Shown here: positions 1 through 9,863 of the stretch, piece after piece
How positions within the stretch are numbered: the first letter of the stretch is position 1
Layout of the letters: each line of letters begins with the position of its first letter
Assembly (NCBI RefSeq): GCF_000765805.2
Contig: NZ_JRPD02000006.1
Coordinates: forward strand, 1-64,000
Direction: 5' to 3'
From: Helicobacter muridarum
GTDB taxonomy: Bacteria; Campylobacterota; Campylobacteria; Campylobacterales; Helicobacteraceae
Length of the DNA stretch: 64,000 bases
Position numbers and translations under genes: made by a program
The notes under the pieces: generated by a model
Told to the model about the DNA's origin: nothing
Databases searched by the model: none
Seen by the model: only the letters and a program-made list of their open reading frames with translations

Positions 1-107
1 AAAATCTTGACTTGCTTCAAGATTACTTTGCTTTATTATCTACCTAAAATTAGATATTTCTTAAGATCATATATCTAGCTTGCATATGAGCTAGATATAT
101 TGCGTAA
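1..107. repeat. direct repeat, copy 1 (nifS tail and nifS-nifU spacer)
   Basis: These 107 bases are identical, in the same orientation, to 6149-6255. The repeat may extend left of the window. Beyond base 107 the two copies stay recognisably similar to about base 137 and then diverge. Copy 2 covers the end of nifS and part of the nifS-nifU spacer, so copy 1 is a displaced duplicate. Together the copies bracket the CoA-transferase/thiolase/permease cluster and nifU. Confidence 0.95.
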
Positions 108-137
108 TCAAGATACAACCTTGTTAAAAATATCTGA
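75..137 (-). pseudogene. fragment of a nifS 3' end with an in-frame stop
   Basis: Read on the minus strand in the nifS frame, this fragment gives DIFNKVVS, then a TGA stop, then [10 protein letters not shown] and the normal stop. The intact gene at 6223-7392 ends [19 protein letters not shown]. Base changes outside the exact 107-base repeat, plus the stop codon, show that it is a decayed or partly converted second copy. No more of nifS is recognisable rightwards of about base 140. Confidence 0.75.
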
Positions 138-309
138 TGTCATATTTTAGAATCCTATGTTCTTTTTAGTGCTTCTCTAGTTTGTTTGCTAAGTGTAATA
201 ATTTATGCAAATGAATACATAAATTGGTTTTATAGTTATGATTTAAACTTTAAATATTGTAATTTTATGCTAGATTGAGAATTATCACACTAAAAAGTAA
301 GGATCAGAC

Positions 310-963
310 ATGAAACTTATATCAAGTAAAGAAGCCGCTGATCTTATTCCTCATAATTGTGTATTAATGATGGGCGGTTTTTTGGGATGCGGAGCACCAC
401 ATCATACTATTGATGCTATGATAGAGGCAAAAATACAGAATCTTTGCTTGATTGGCAATGATACGGCGTATGAAAATTATGGTTGCGGTAAGCTAATTGC
501 CACAAAGCAAGTTAAGAGTTTGATTGCTTCTCATATCGGGACTAATAAGGAGACAGGTAGGCAGATGAGTGCTGGGGAGCTTGAGGTAGTGATAGTTCCG
601 CAAGGGACTTTAGTAGAACGTATTAGGGCTGGAGGAGCTGGGCTTGGCGGCATACTTACCCCAACTGGAATTGGAACTGATATACAAAATGGTAAGGATA
701 TTATCAAGGTAGACGGAAAGGAATATTTACTTGAGAAACCATTAAGAGCAGAAATAGCCTTGATTTATGCCACATATGCGGATAAGTATGGCAACCTATC
801 ATATAAGGGCACGACAAGGAACTTCAATACCGTAATGGCGTTAGCAGCTGATTTAGTAATAGTGGAGGTAGAGGAAATCTTGGATACTGCATTAAATCCA
901 GATGAGATTATAATCCCTGCTACATGTGTTGACTACATCGTAGATATTAATAAGGGGAAATGA
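310..963 (+). CDS. scoA: 3-oxoacid / acetate CoA-transferase, subunit A
   Basis: Alpha subunit of a class I CoA-transferase of the ScoA/AtoD type. It moves CoA between acyl-CoA and acetoacetate or acetate, in the cytoplasm, as a heteromer with the next gene product. The 217 residues are full length for the family. Visible motifs are the N-terminal GGFLGCGAP (22-30) and the glycine-rich PQGTLVERIRAGGAGLGG region (97-114). The ATG at 310 follows an AAGGAT ribosome site six bases upstream, and TATGCT at 266-271 is a plausible -10 box. The stop nearly touches the ATG of subunit B at 965, so the two are probably translated together. The choice between acetoacetate (Sco) and short-chain fatty acid (Ato) specificity cannot be made from sequence. 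Confidence 0.93.
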   Translation: MKLISSKEAADLIPHNCVLMMGGFLGCGAPHHTIDAMIEAKIQNLCLIGNDTAYENYGCGKLIATKQVKSLIASHIGTNKETGRQMSAGELEVVIVPQGTLVERIRAGGAGLGGILTPTGIGTDIQNGKDIIKVDGKEYLLEKPLRAEIALIYATYADKYGNLSYKGTTRNFNTVMALAADLVIVEVEEILDTALNPDEIIIPATCVDYIVDINKGK

Positions 964-964
964 T

Positions 965-1630
965 ATGGGTGAATTAAATAGAGATCAAATTGTTAAGATT
1001 ATTGCAAAACGTGTAGCAAAAGAGCTAAAAAATGGCTATTTAGTGAATCTTGGTGTTGGTATTCCAACTGCTGTAAGTAACTATGTTTCAGATGATATGA
1101 AAGTTATTTTGCATGCTGAGAATGGCATGCTAGGGCTTTGGGAAGATGATGATTTTTCAAGACATGTCATAAGTCCGGCAGGCACTTATTCATCTTTGCA
1201 TGATGGAGGCATGTTTTTTGATTCGGCTTTTAGCTTCTGCCTTATTCGTGGTGGACATGTGGATGTTACCATTCTTGGGGCATTAGAGGTAGATGAAAAG
1301 GGAAATCTAGCAAATTGGATTATACCCAATAAGCTAGTCCCAGGCATAGGCGGGGCCATGGATCTGGTTGTAGGTTCAAAACAAGTTATTGTAGCTATGG
1401 AACATACATCTAAGGGTAAAAAAAAGATTTTAAAACAATGTAATTTGCCACTTACTGCGGTAGGGCAGGTTAATTTGATTGTTACAGAAAAAGGTGTTAT
1501 GAAGGTTACAGATAAGGGTATTGTTTTGCTTGAGATATTTTCTACATCTTCGCTTGAAGATATACAAAGCAATACAGAAGCTACTTTGATAGTTCCAGAT
1601 GATATAAAATATGTTGATATAAACCTATAA
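965..1630 (+). CDS. scoB: 3-oxoacid / acetate CoA-transferase, subunit B
   Basis: Beta subunit of the same CoA-transferase, 221 residues. It carries the catalytic glutamate in AENG (Glu52), the NLGVGIPT loop (29-36) and the GGAMDL motif (129-134), all hallmarks of the beta chain. It starts one base after the stop of subunit A and is followed 13 bases later by the thiolase gene, so scoA-scoB-thiolase look like one transcription unit. The expected pathway is activation of acetoacetate with succinyl- or acetyl-CoA, then thiolysis to acetyl-CoA. Confidence 0.94.
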   Translation: MGELNRDQIVKIIAKRVAKELKNGYLVNLGVGIPTAVSNYVSDDMKVILHAENGMLGLWEDDDFSRHVISPAGTYSSLHDGGMFFDSAFSFCLIRGGHVDVTILGALEVDEKGNLANWIIPNKLVPGIGGAMDLVVGSKQVIVAMEHTSKGKKKILKQCNLPLTAVGQVNLIVTEKGVMKVTDKGIVLLEIFSTSSLEDIQSNTEATLIVPDDIKYVDINL

Positions 1631-1643
1631 AAAGGGGGTTATT

Positions 1644-2828
1644 ATGAAGAAAGTTGTAATAGTTAGCGCGAAACGCAGTGCAATAGGTTCTCTTGGAGGA
1701 ACTCTTAAAGATGTAAATGCATGCCAATTAGCCACAAAGGTTTTATCTGCAACCATTCAGGCTGTAAATCTTGATAAGAGCCTTGTTGATGAGGTAATAC
1801 TTGGGAATGTAATATCTGCTGGTTTAGGGCAGAATCTAGCTAGGCAGATTGGCTTATATGCTGGGCTAAGAGAGGATTCTACTGGCTCTTGTGTAAATTA
1901 TGTATGTGGTTCTAGCTTAAAGGCATTAATGTTTGCTTATCAAAGTGTAACTCTAGGGGAATCAGAAGTCGTTGTTGCTGGTGGCGTAGAAAGTATGAGC
2001 AATGCTCCATACATTGTAAGAAATGCACGTTTTGGCATTAGAATGGGCAATACAGAGTTTATTGATAGCAACTTAAGCGATGGACTTACTTGTGCTATAA
2101 ATCACTATCATATGGGAATCACTGCTGAAAATCTAGCAGATAGCTACAATATTAGCCGTCAAGAGCAAGATGAATTTTCGCTAGCATCTCAGCAGAAGGC
2201 AGCAAAAGCAAGAAATGATGGGAGATTTAAAGATGAGATTGTGCCTATTGAGGTGCAAAATAAAAAAACAACAAATATATTTGACGCAGATGAGTTCATA
2301 AAAGAAAACACTACCAAAGAAAAATTAGCAGCATTAAAGCCAGCTTTTAAACAAGGTGGTAGCGTAACTGCTGGAAATGCGCCCGGAGTTAATGATGGTG
2401 CTGCTATGCTTTTGCTTATGAGTGAAGAAAACGCTAAAAAATTTGGACTTAAGATTCTAGCAAGCATCGAATCTTTTGGCGTTGCTGGAGTAGATCCTGC
2501 TGTGGTAGGGCTAGGACCTATCAAAGCCACACAAAAGGCATTAAAAAAGGCTAAATTATCTATCAAAGATATTGATTTGATTGAATCTAATGAAGCCTTT
2601 GCCGCGCAAAATATCGCTGTAGCTAGGGAGTTAGGCTTTGATTATTCCAAGCTCAATGTAAATGGCGGTGCTATTGCGCTAGGGCATCCAATTGGCGCAA
2701 GTGGTGCTAGGATTGTAGTTACTCTATTGCATGAGATGATAAAACGTAATAGTAAATATGGGCTAGCTACACTTTGTGCTGGAGGTGGGGCTGGTATCAC
2801 AGCAATATTTAAAAGGGATAATACATAA
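1644..2828 (+). CDS. acetyl-CoA C-acetyltransferase (thiolase)
   Basis: Degradative/biosynthetic thiolase interconverting acetoacetyl-CoA and two acetyl-CoA. All 394 residues of the usual length are present. Catalytic residues are visible: the acyl-accepting Cys88 in VNYVCGSS, the NEAF motif, His348 in GHPIGASGAR and Cys378 in CAGGG. A strong AAAGGGGG ribosome site lies a few bases before the ATG. As third gene after scoAB it completes a ketone-body / short-chain acid route. In H. pylori the thiolase precedes scoAB, so the order here differs. Family members are called fadA or atoB; I cannot choose between them. Confidence 0.94.
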   Translation: MKKVVIVSAKRSAIGSLGGTLKDVNACQLATKVLSATIQAVNLDKSLVDEVILGNVISAGLGQNLARQIGLYAGLREDSTGSCVNYVCGSSLKALMFAYQSVTLGESEVVVAGGVESMSNAPYIVRNARFGIRMGNTEFIDSNLSDGLTCAINHYHMGITAENLADSYNISRQEQDEFSLASQQKAAKARNDGRFKDEIVPIEVQNKKTTNIFDADEFIKENTTKEKLAALKPAFKQGGSVTAGNAPGVNDGAAMLLLMSEENAKKFGLKILASIESFGVAGVDPAVVGLGPIKATQKALKKAKLSIKDIDLIESNEAFAAQNIAVARELGFDYSKLNVNGGAIALGHPIGASGARIVVTLLHEMIKRNSKYGLATLCAGGGAGITAIFKRDNT

Positions 2829-3060
2829 GGTGCTAGATTGCCTTTTGTGATAGTGTGATTATTGCTAGCAGTAGTAGGAATCTATCCTATAAATTGCTTA
2901 TATGTGATTGTTAGCGTATGTAGTTGTAATGGTTGTTATTGTAATTGCATGATATTAATCTCATAAGTTATTATATTGATACTTAAGATAGATATTTTCT
3001 TGCTATCTTGCTACCTTTTAGAATCTATTGTTCGATGTGCATCTTAATAGGATAATTGTT

Positions 3061-4422
3061 ATGTTTTTGATACGAAAGCTTACTCATTACTTTGTGCTAT
3101 TAGCATCTAGATTTTTGCCAGATCCATTTGTGCTTGTAAGTATGCTAACTTGCTTTGTATTTGTGGTAGGCATTTTTCTAACCAATCAAAGCCCTATTCA
3201 AATGCTTAATCATTGGGGTAATGGAATATGGGGATTACTTGCTTTTTCTATGCAAATGGCTTTAACTCTTGTGCTTGGACGTGCTGTTGCTAGTGCTCCT
3301 GTAATTTCTCGCATATTAAACACTCTTGCCTCTATGCCAAAAACACCAAGTGGAGCAATCATACTTGTAACAATGGTTGGTATGATTGCTAGTTATATAA
3401 ATTGGGCATTTGGTCTTGTCGTTGGCGCAATCTTTGCTAGAGAGATAGCCAAAAATGTCAAAGGTGTGGATTATAGGTTATTAATAGCTTCTGCATACTC
3501 GTCATTTATAATTTTTCAAGGCGGATTATCTAGCTCTGTTGCGCTTATTCTTGCGCAAGGCGGAGAGACCTTATATAAAACTACTGGGGGTATTTTAAGC
3601 GACCCCATACCTGTTAGCGAAACTATTTTTGCTACTTATAATATTATCATCATTGTGATTATATTTATTCTATTGCCAATAGTCCTAGCCTCAATACATC
3701 CTAGCAAAGAAGATACCATACAGATAGATTCTGCATTGCTTGAAGATAAACAAGATATTGAAGTCATTAGTCATAAAGATGACCACACTATAGCACAGAA
3801 GCTTGAAAATAGTCGCTTACTATGTTTTTTTACAGGTGCATTTGGGATTGTATACTTGGTTATGTATTTTTACAATGGTGGAACATTGGGGCTAAATATA
3901 GTCATAATGATATTCTTATTTGTTGGAATCTTGCTACATAAAACCCTTATTGACTATGTAAAAGTTATATCAAACTCTACAAAAAGTTCTGCTGGCATCA
4001 TACTACAGTTTCCTTTTTATGCTGGTATCATGGGCATGATGGTTGGTAAATCTCCTGATGGAGATTCCCTAGCTAGCGTTATTTCTATTATCTTTAGTAA
4101 TATATCCACACAAGAGACATTTCCATTATTTTCATTCCTTAGTGCTGGGATTGTAAATATTTTTGTGCCTTCTGGAGGTGGGCAGTGGTCTGTGCAAGGT
4201 CCTGTAATGATTGCTACAGCACAATCACTAGGGACTAATCCATCAGTTGTAGCTATGGCAATTGCATGGGGAGATGCTTGGACAAATATGATTCAGCCAT
4301 TTTGGGCTCTGCCTGCGTTAGCAATTGCTGGGCTCGGCGCAAAGGACATTATGGGTTATTGCCTTATTACATTAATACTATCTGGCATAGTCATTTCGTT
4401 CGTATTTTATTTTCTTGTGTGA
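3061..4422 (+). CDS. atoE: short-chain fatty acid permease, AtoE family
   Basis: Inner-membrane carrier of the AtoE family, expected to import short-chain fatty acids or acetoacetate for the preceding enzymes. The 453-residue product is almost entirely hydrophobic helices, with a short acidic cytoplasmic loop in the middle. Motifs include FVPSGGGQWSVQGP near the C-terminus and GDAWTNMIQPFWALP, both typical of the family. A TTG 33 bases upstream would extend the protein, but the ATG at 3061 follows AGGATAATTGTT and begins at the usual N-terminus (RKLTHYF), so I prefer it. The 230-base gap after the thiolase gene may hold its own promoter. Confidence 0.9.
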   Translation: MFLIRKLTHYFVLLASRFLPDPFVLVSMLTCFVFVVGIFLTNQSPIQMLNHWGNGIWGLLAFSMQMALTLVLGRAVASAPVISRILNTLASMPKTPSGAIILVTMVGMIASYINWAFGLVVGAIFAREIAKNVKGVDYRLLIASAYSSFIIFQGGLSSSVALILAQGGETLYKTTGGILSDPIPVSETIFATYNIIIIVIIFILLPIVLASIHPSKEDTIQIDSALLEDKQDIEVISHKDDHTIAQKLENSRLLCFFTGAFGIVYLVMYFYNGGTLGLNIVIMIFLFVGILLHKTLIDYVKVISNSTKSSAGIILQFPFYAGIMGMMVGKSPDGDSLASVISIIFSNISTQETFPLFSFLSAGIVNIFVPSGGGQWSVQGPVMIATAQSLGTNPSVVAMAIAWGDAWTNMIQPFWALPALAIAGLGAKDIMGYCLITLILSGIVISFVFYFLV

Positions 4423-4749
4423 TTGTTATTTTGCAAAGTATTGTTTAAAAGCAATATGAGGAAAGTATTAAGGAAATGGCGTATAATTGTGAGGGTTAGA
4501 GGCGTTACCAATGCGTTGTAATTTAACAAAACACTTAAACAATAAACTCTTAAAGCCTTAAAAGGCAAAAGATGAGTGGGAGATGAATTGCTTACTCACC
4601 ATTTAGGTAGCTTGTATTCTTTGCATTATGGGCAAAATTAAAGTGTAATATTTGCTATAGTGCTTTTCTACCATTTCTTTCTACCCTCTACTTTCTTTGG
4701 TTGTCATTTTGCTTTTTTTGTCCTTTGTTATTGTGTGTGGCAAATAGAA

Positions 4750-4850
4750 ATTTCTTATTGTTTGTTTTTCCAGCAAAGCGTAGGAACTTTGCTTCGCTTG
4801 TTTTCTATTTAGTCGTTTTTATCGGAACATAGAAACTTCCTTCTCGCTCG
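4750..4850. repeat. diverged tandem repeat, two units of about 50 bases
   Basis: Units 4750-4800 and 4801-4850 align along their whole length with roughly two-thirds identity by eye. Both run T-rich start, GTTTTT or CGTTTTT, a small stem, then CTTCGCTTG or CTCGCTCG. The first unit contains GCAAAG (4773-4778) and CTTTGC (4787-4792) as a perfect hairpin. The second has the matching but weaker GGAA...TTCC. Function unknown. Confidence 0.55.
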
Positions 4851-4983
4851 TTTTAAGTTATGATTAACCTATTTAGATTCTAAACATTAGCTTCTAAACA
4901 AAAGTCTTGTTAATTAGCTAAAAATACGTTAAGAACATATATACAATACTTAACTTTAGTTTGTCGCCCACGCAACTTAAAAT

Positions 4984-4996
4984 GGGGGGGGGGGGG
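4984..4996. repeat. 13-base poly-G tract
   Basis: Thirteen consecutive G follow AAAAT and precede TAATTCACC. Homopolymeric G/C runs of this length in Helicobacter and Campylobacter slip during replication and switch genes on and off. Here no obvious host gene is present, so the tract may belong to a lost gene or to a very small one. Confidence 0.9.
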
Positions 4997-5126
4997 TAAT
5001 TCACCATTTGCAAGAATCTTATGTGCTTTTCTATGATTGTGCAAATTAAAAATATAGATTGAAATGAGGATTTACATCATTGTCGCAATAGTTTGGCGCA
5101 TTGTGTGGGCACAATGCTAATCGCTC

Positions 5127-6107
5127 TTAAATTGGCAAAACTCTTATGTTTTCTGCTAAATGCTGCTTTAGCACTTCTTCTATGGCATATAATGTTCCAG
5201 TAGCAGCACTAGCACAGCCATCGCATGCGCCCATATAACGAATGTATATATCGATGAAATCATCACTTGAATCTTTAATATCAAGTATTTCCATATCTCC
5301 GCCGTCCATCATTAACATTGGACGAATATGCTCATCTATTGTTTTATCCACTGCTTTTACCTTTTGTGCTATTGTCATATCCTTGAAAGATAGTTGATTA
5401 TTTGCCATTTGGTTTGCTCTATTTTTCAAGGCTTCTCTATCTATTTCACCTCTAACATCAGCCAGAATATCCACCAAATAATACTCTCGTTTTTCGTGCC
5501 CGCCAGGTTTAATGCAAGATTTGCAAAATCCACCAGCTTTAGTATATTGAGTAATTTCTTCAATGCTCTTTAAATCATTAAGCTTTATAATTTCCTTGAT
5601 AGTTGAGAGACTAACCCTTGCGCATTCACACACAATTATTTCTTCTTCAAAGTCTTCAGCATCTTTACCTAAATAGATTCCAGCAGCTTTCTTTATGACA
5701 TCATAAGCCATTACCGAGCAGTGCATTTTTTGTCCAGGGACTGCAGGCGTATCAGGATCATCACGCAAGGCATGTTCGACATCTATATTAGTAATTTTGA
5801 CTGCTTCTTGCACCCTTTTGCCAATACATAGCTCTACCATCATATCGCTACTAGCAATAGCAGTTCCGCAGCCAAAACTCTTGAATTTTGCTTCAATTAT
5901 TTTATCATTCTTATCCACAAGCCAATATAGTCTTACTGCATCACCACAAGATTCCGCACCATAGTCAGCCACTATTAGCTTTGCATTTTTTTCATCTGCA
6001 TCTTTTTGCGTAAGCACTCCTAGGTGTGTAGGATTATCCATTCTTTCACTAACTTTATTTGAGTAGGCGTCCCAAAGCGCGCCTCCAATTAAATCATTCT
6101 TTGCCAT
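5127..6107 (-). CDS. nifU: Fe-S cluster scaffold NifU, three domains
   Basis: Scaffold on which NifS-derived sulfur and iron form clusters before transfer to apoproteins. The 326 residues match full-length NifU. The IscU-like domain has Cys54, Cys80 and Cys130. The central ferredoxin-like [2Fe-2S] domain has Cys160/Cys162 and Cys195/Cys198. The C-terminal Nfu domain has CDGC (295-298). All nine expected cysteines are present. It lies 115 bases downstream of nifS on the same strand, and the two form the NIF-type assembly system that Helicobacter uses as its main pathway. The spacer between them is the sequence duplicated at the window start. Confidence 0.97.
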   Translation of the reverse strand: MAKNDLIGGALWDAYSNKVSERMDNPTHLGVLTQKDADEKNAKLIVADYGAESCGDAVRLYWLVDKNDKIIEAKFKSFGCGTAIASSDMMVELCIGKRVQEAVKITNIDVEHALRDDPDTPAVPGQKMHCSVMAYDVIKKAAGIYLGKDAEDFEEEIIVCECARVSLSTIKEIIKLNDLKSIEEITQYTKAGGFCKSCIKPGGHEKREYYLVDILADVRGEIDREALKNRANQMANNQLSFKDMTIAQKVKAVDKTIDEHIRPMLMMDGGDMEILDIKDSSDDFIDIYIRYMGACDGCASAATGTLYAIEEVLKQHLAENIRVLPI

Positions 6108-6148
6108 TATCTTTCCTTAATTTTTGATTTTATTATTTCTAAATCATG

Positions 6149-7416
<1,268 letters not shown>

Positions 7417-7470
7417 TTATTTTATTCTTAATTAATAGTATTGCTAATTAGTTGAAAATATACCAAAATT

Positions 7471-7541
7471 TTACACATTTTAATTGATAAGTGAGAATAA
7501 AACATTTCAAAACTTTAAATGTGTAAAATAATTACACATTT
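7471..7541. promoter_or_regulatory. palindromic operator candidate upstream of nifS
   Basis: TTACACATTT occurs at 7471-7480 and 7532-7541, and its reverse complement AAATGTGTAA at 7517-7526. The last two form a perfect 10-base dyad around AATAA. The cluster is 80-150 bases upstream of the nifS start and just beyond the end of trpCF. Such spacing fits a dimeric regulator with an extra half-site. I do not recognise the motif as Fur, NikR, CIRCE or HspR. Confidence 0.5.
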
Positions 7542-7585
7542 GATTTTGACTATAATGGACTCTAAAATGCACTAGACTATTTTTG

Positions 7586-9643
7586 TTATGATTTTAGTCT
7601 AGTAGAGATTCTGTATCTCAATTCTTTGGGATTAAAGATTGATTCTATGGTATCAAAGAATGCATTTAGTTTTGATATATCCTTTATTCCTCTTTCACTT
7701 TCAAGCCCAGAACAAATATCTATTAGCATTGGATTGAGATTTAAGATATTGATGAGATTTTTCTCATTTATTCCACCAGCTAGCCATAGATTGTTTGTAA
7801 ATTGTGGGAGATCTTGTGTAATTTGTAAAATCATATTTGTATCTATGGCGACATTTTTTCCTTGACTGCTGTCTATAAGAGTAAAGTATTGTGTTTGCAA
7901 AGATTGTTCTGTATTTTTGGCTTGTATATCAAGTAAAGACATAGCCTTTAGGGCATGATAACATGGAAAATAATTTTCTTGGCTATTTATATTCTCTTGC
8001 GTAGCATTAGCGTTGCTTGTTTTTTCTTGTGGTTTATTATTCTGATTTGTTATGCTTTGTTTATTACTTGATATCTCGTTCTCATTATATGGCTCATGTA
8101 ACTGCAAGGCATCTAGGAGTCCTTCTTGCAATAATTTTAAGCCAATTTGTAATGAATCTTTTCTCACTACCCCAATTCTTAGCGGAAACCTCTTAGTATA
8201 TTCACTATGATTTGCAAGCCCACCTTCATTAATCATTTTATTTGATTTAAGACTAGAATCACAGCCATATGTCAAGTCCCTAGATAATATATAGTTTCTT
8301 ATTTTTTCATTTGCTTTTTTCACAAAGTCATTATCAACAAATCTAGGGCTTTCTTCGATTAATATAAATCCAATTAAATCTGCCTTATCTAGCGCATTAT
8401 CAAGAAAATCTAGATTGTTAATGCCGCATATCTTTATAAGCGGGATTTGTGCTTTTATTATTTCATTACTGGCTTGTGGTTTATTTTGTGTGTTTTCTTG
8501 TTTTGTGTTACTATAAGATTTAGTATTTGCTCTTTCTTCATTTTTTAGATGGAATCTAAGTAGCAGCTCTTTATAAAATGGCATATAACGGTATTTGCAT
8601 TTTGATTTTATACTGCCTTGCTTTAGTGCTTGTTGGAAGAGTGTAACGCTTTGGTTTTGTTGGTCTATTTGTTTGCTTTGCTTATTTTGGCTTGTATTCA
8701 TAACAGATGACACAAGGAAGCTTCCACACAAAATCCCATTAAATCCACTATTAGCAATTATGTAGCATTCATTGGCATTTGTTATACCTGATTCAAATAT
8801 TACTGGTATATTGCTTGGAATATGTGATCTAAGCTTTAGGGTATTCATTTTGTTGATATTAAAGCTACGCAAATCTCTGCAATTAATTCCAACAATAGCA
8901 CCTCTTAAATCAAGCTTGGATATAAAGTCCCATTCTGTTTCATTGTGGATTTCAAGTAATGGTGTGAGATTAAATTTTATTATCTCATCATAGATTCCTT
9001 TAAATTGTTCAAAATTATTTAGGAATATCCCTGCAATAAGTAGCACCATGTCTGCACCAGCAAGATAGCTAACCTCAATCTCTTCTTTACATAGAATAAA
9101 GTCTTTACGCAATATGCAACTATAAGGGATTGCAGATTTTACGTTTTGCAAGTCTTTGATACTACCTTGGAAGTAGTCTTCTTCACATAAAATAGAAATA
9201 GCATTTGCACCTTGTCTTATATACTCTTTAGCTAGATTAATTGGATTTGGTATAGAGGAAATCTTGCCATGTGTTGGGCTTGCACGTTTTATCTCTGCAA
9301 TGATAAAAGTAGATTCTTGGCTTTGCATATTATTTTGATTTTTTGCAAAATCTTGTTTTATATCTTTTGATATGCTTTTTGTCTCTTCTTGTGTATTGTA
9401 AGAGTTTAAGTCTAATTTCTGCGACATATTGTTAATTATGTTATTTATTTCTTTTTGGCTTGTTGTATCTGATTGTAATATTGTTGGCTTTACTAATGGT
9501 AGCTCTCTTTGTGTTGGAATCTCATACCCTAGATTAAAGCCTAGCGATTTCATTCTTGATAGCTTGGTTTGACATATTTTCTCTAGTATTTTAATATCGC
9601 TAAATTGATTTTTGTTTTGTTGCTTAGTATCTTTTGTTAGCAT
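7586..9643 (-). CDS. trpC: fused indole-3-glycerol-phosphate synthase / phosphoribosylanthranilate isomerase
   Basis: Bifunctional tryptophan enzyme: TrpF isomerises phosphoribosylanthranilate and TrpC closes the indole ring. The TrpC domain spans about 10-315, with Lys119 in EIKRASP, LLEIH near 230 and GINCRDL (252-258). The TrpF domain spans about 400-685, with catalytic Cys406 in KICGI and LIDICSGLE near the C-terminus. At 685 residues it is far longer than the usual 450 or so. The excess is low-complexity Q/N/S/K-rich sequence at about 58-112, in the linker (about 316-398) and inside TrpF. No other trp biosynthesis gene is adjacent. Both halves keep their key residues, so I expect an active enzyme. 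Confidence 0.93.
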   Translation of the reverse strand: MLTKDTKQQNKNQFSDIKILEKICQTKLSRMKSLGFNLGYEIPTQRELPLVKPTILQSDTTSQKEINNIINNMSQKLDLNSYNTQEETKSISKDIKQDFAKNQNNMQSQESTFIIAEIKRASPTHGKISSIPNPINLAKEYIRQGANAISILCEEDYFQGSIKDLQNVKSAIPYSCILRKDFILCKEEIEVSYLAGADMVLLIAGIFLNNFEQFKGIYDEIIKFNLTPLLEIHNETEWDFISKLDLRGAIVGINCRDLRSFNINKMNTLKLRSHIPSNIPVIFESGITNANECYIIANSGFNGILCGSFLVSSVMNTSQNKQSKQIDQQNQSVTLFQQALKQGSIKSKCKYRYMPFYKELLLRFHLKNEERANTKSYSNTKQENTQNKPQASNEIIKAQIPLIKICGINNLDFLDNALDKADLIGFILIEESPRFVDNDFVKKANEKIRNYILSRDLTYGCDSSLKSNKMINEGGLANHSEYTKRFPLRIGVVRKDSLQIGLKLLQEGLLDALQLHEPYNENEISSNKQSITNQNNKPQEKTSNANATQENINSQENYFPCYHALKAMSLLDIQAKNTEQSLQTQYFTLIDSSQGKNVAIDTNMILQITQDLPQFTNNLWLAGGINEKNLINILNLNPMLIDICSGLESERGIKDISKLNAFFDTIESIFNPKELRYRISTRLKS

Positions 9644-9863
9644 GTTTAACCTTTATGCAAATTTGCTAATTCTATCTTAAAGTCTTTGTTATATCTGTTT
9701 CGTTCTTGTTTGATTGTAAATTTTTATGATTAGCAGCAATAACATAAAGGCTTTTTTACAACATATGGATAGTTTTAAGCACTTTGCAATATTATCTGTT
9801 GTATTTAATTAAGACTTTATGCTAATGAGTTGTCATGAATGAATGGCTTTATTTTGTGTAAGC

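Larger units (their letters stand above)
4423..5126. other. 704-base gap between convergent atoE and nifU
   Basis: No gene of normal length is visible. The gap holds a diverged tandem repeat of about 50 bases (4750-4850) and a 13-base G tract (4984-4996), entered separately. Short open frames cross the G tract on both strands: 22 codons from the ATG at 4982 on the plus strand, and about 33 codons on the minus strand. Neither resembles a known protein to me. It looks like a remnant of an accessory locus. Confidence 0.6.

Noticed and set aside
1186-1572. 128-codon minus-strand frame opposite scoB
   Set aside because: Antisense shadow; scoB carries the family motifs.
310-4422. The scoAB-thiolase-atoE cluster as a newly acquired island on base composition
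   Set aside because: Its base composition looks similar to the neighbours by eye, and H. pylori has the same genes; only the flanking repeat is unusual.
4750-4850. The tandem units as a CRISPR array
   Set aside because: Only two diverged, directly abutting units with no spacers and no cas genes in the window.
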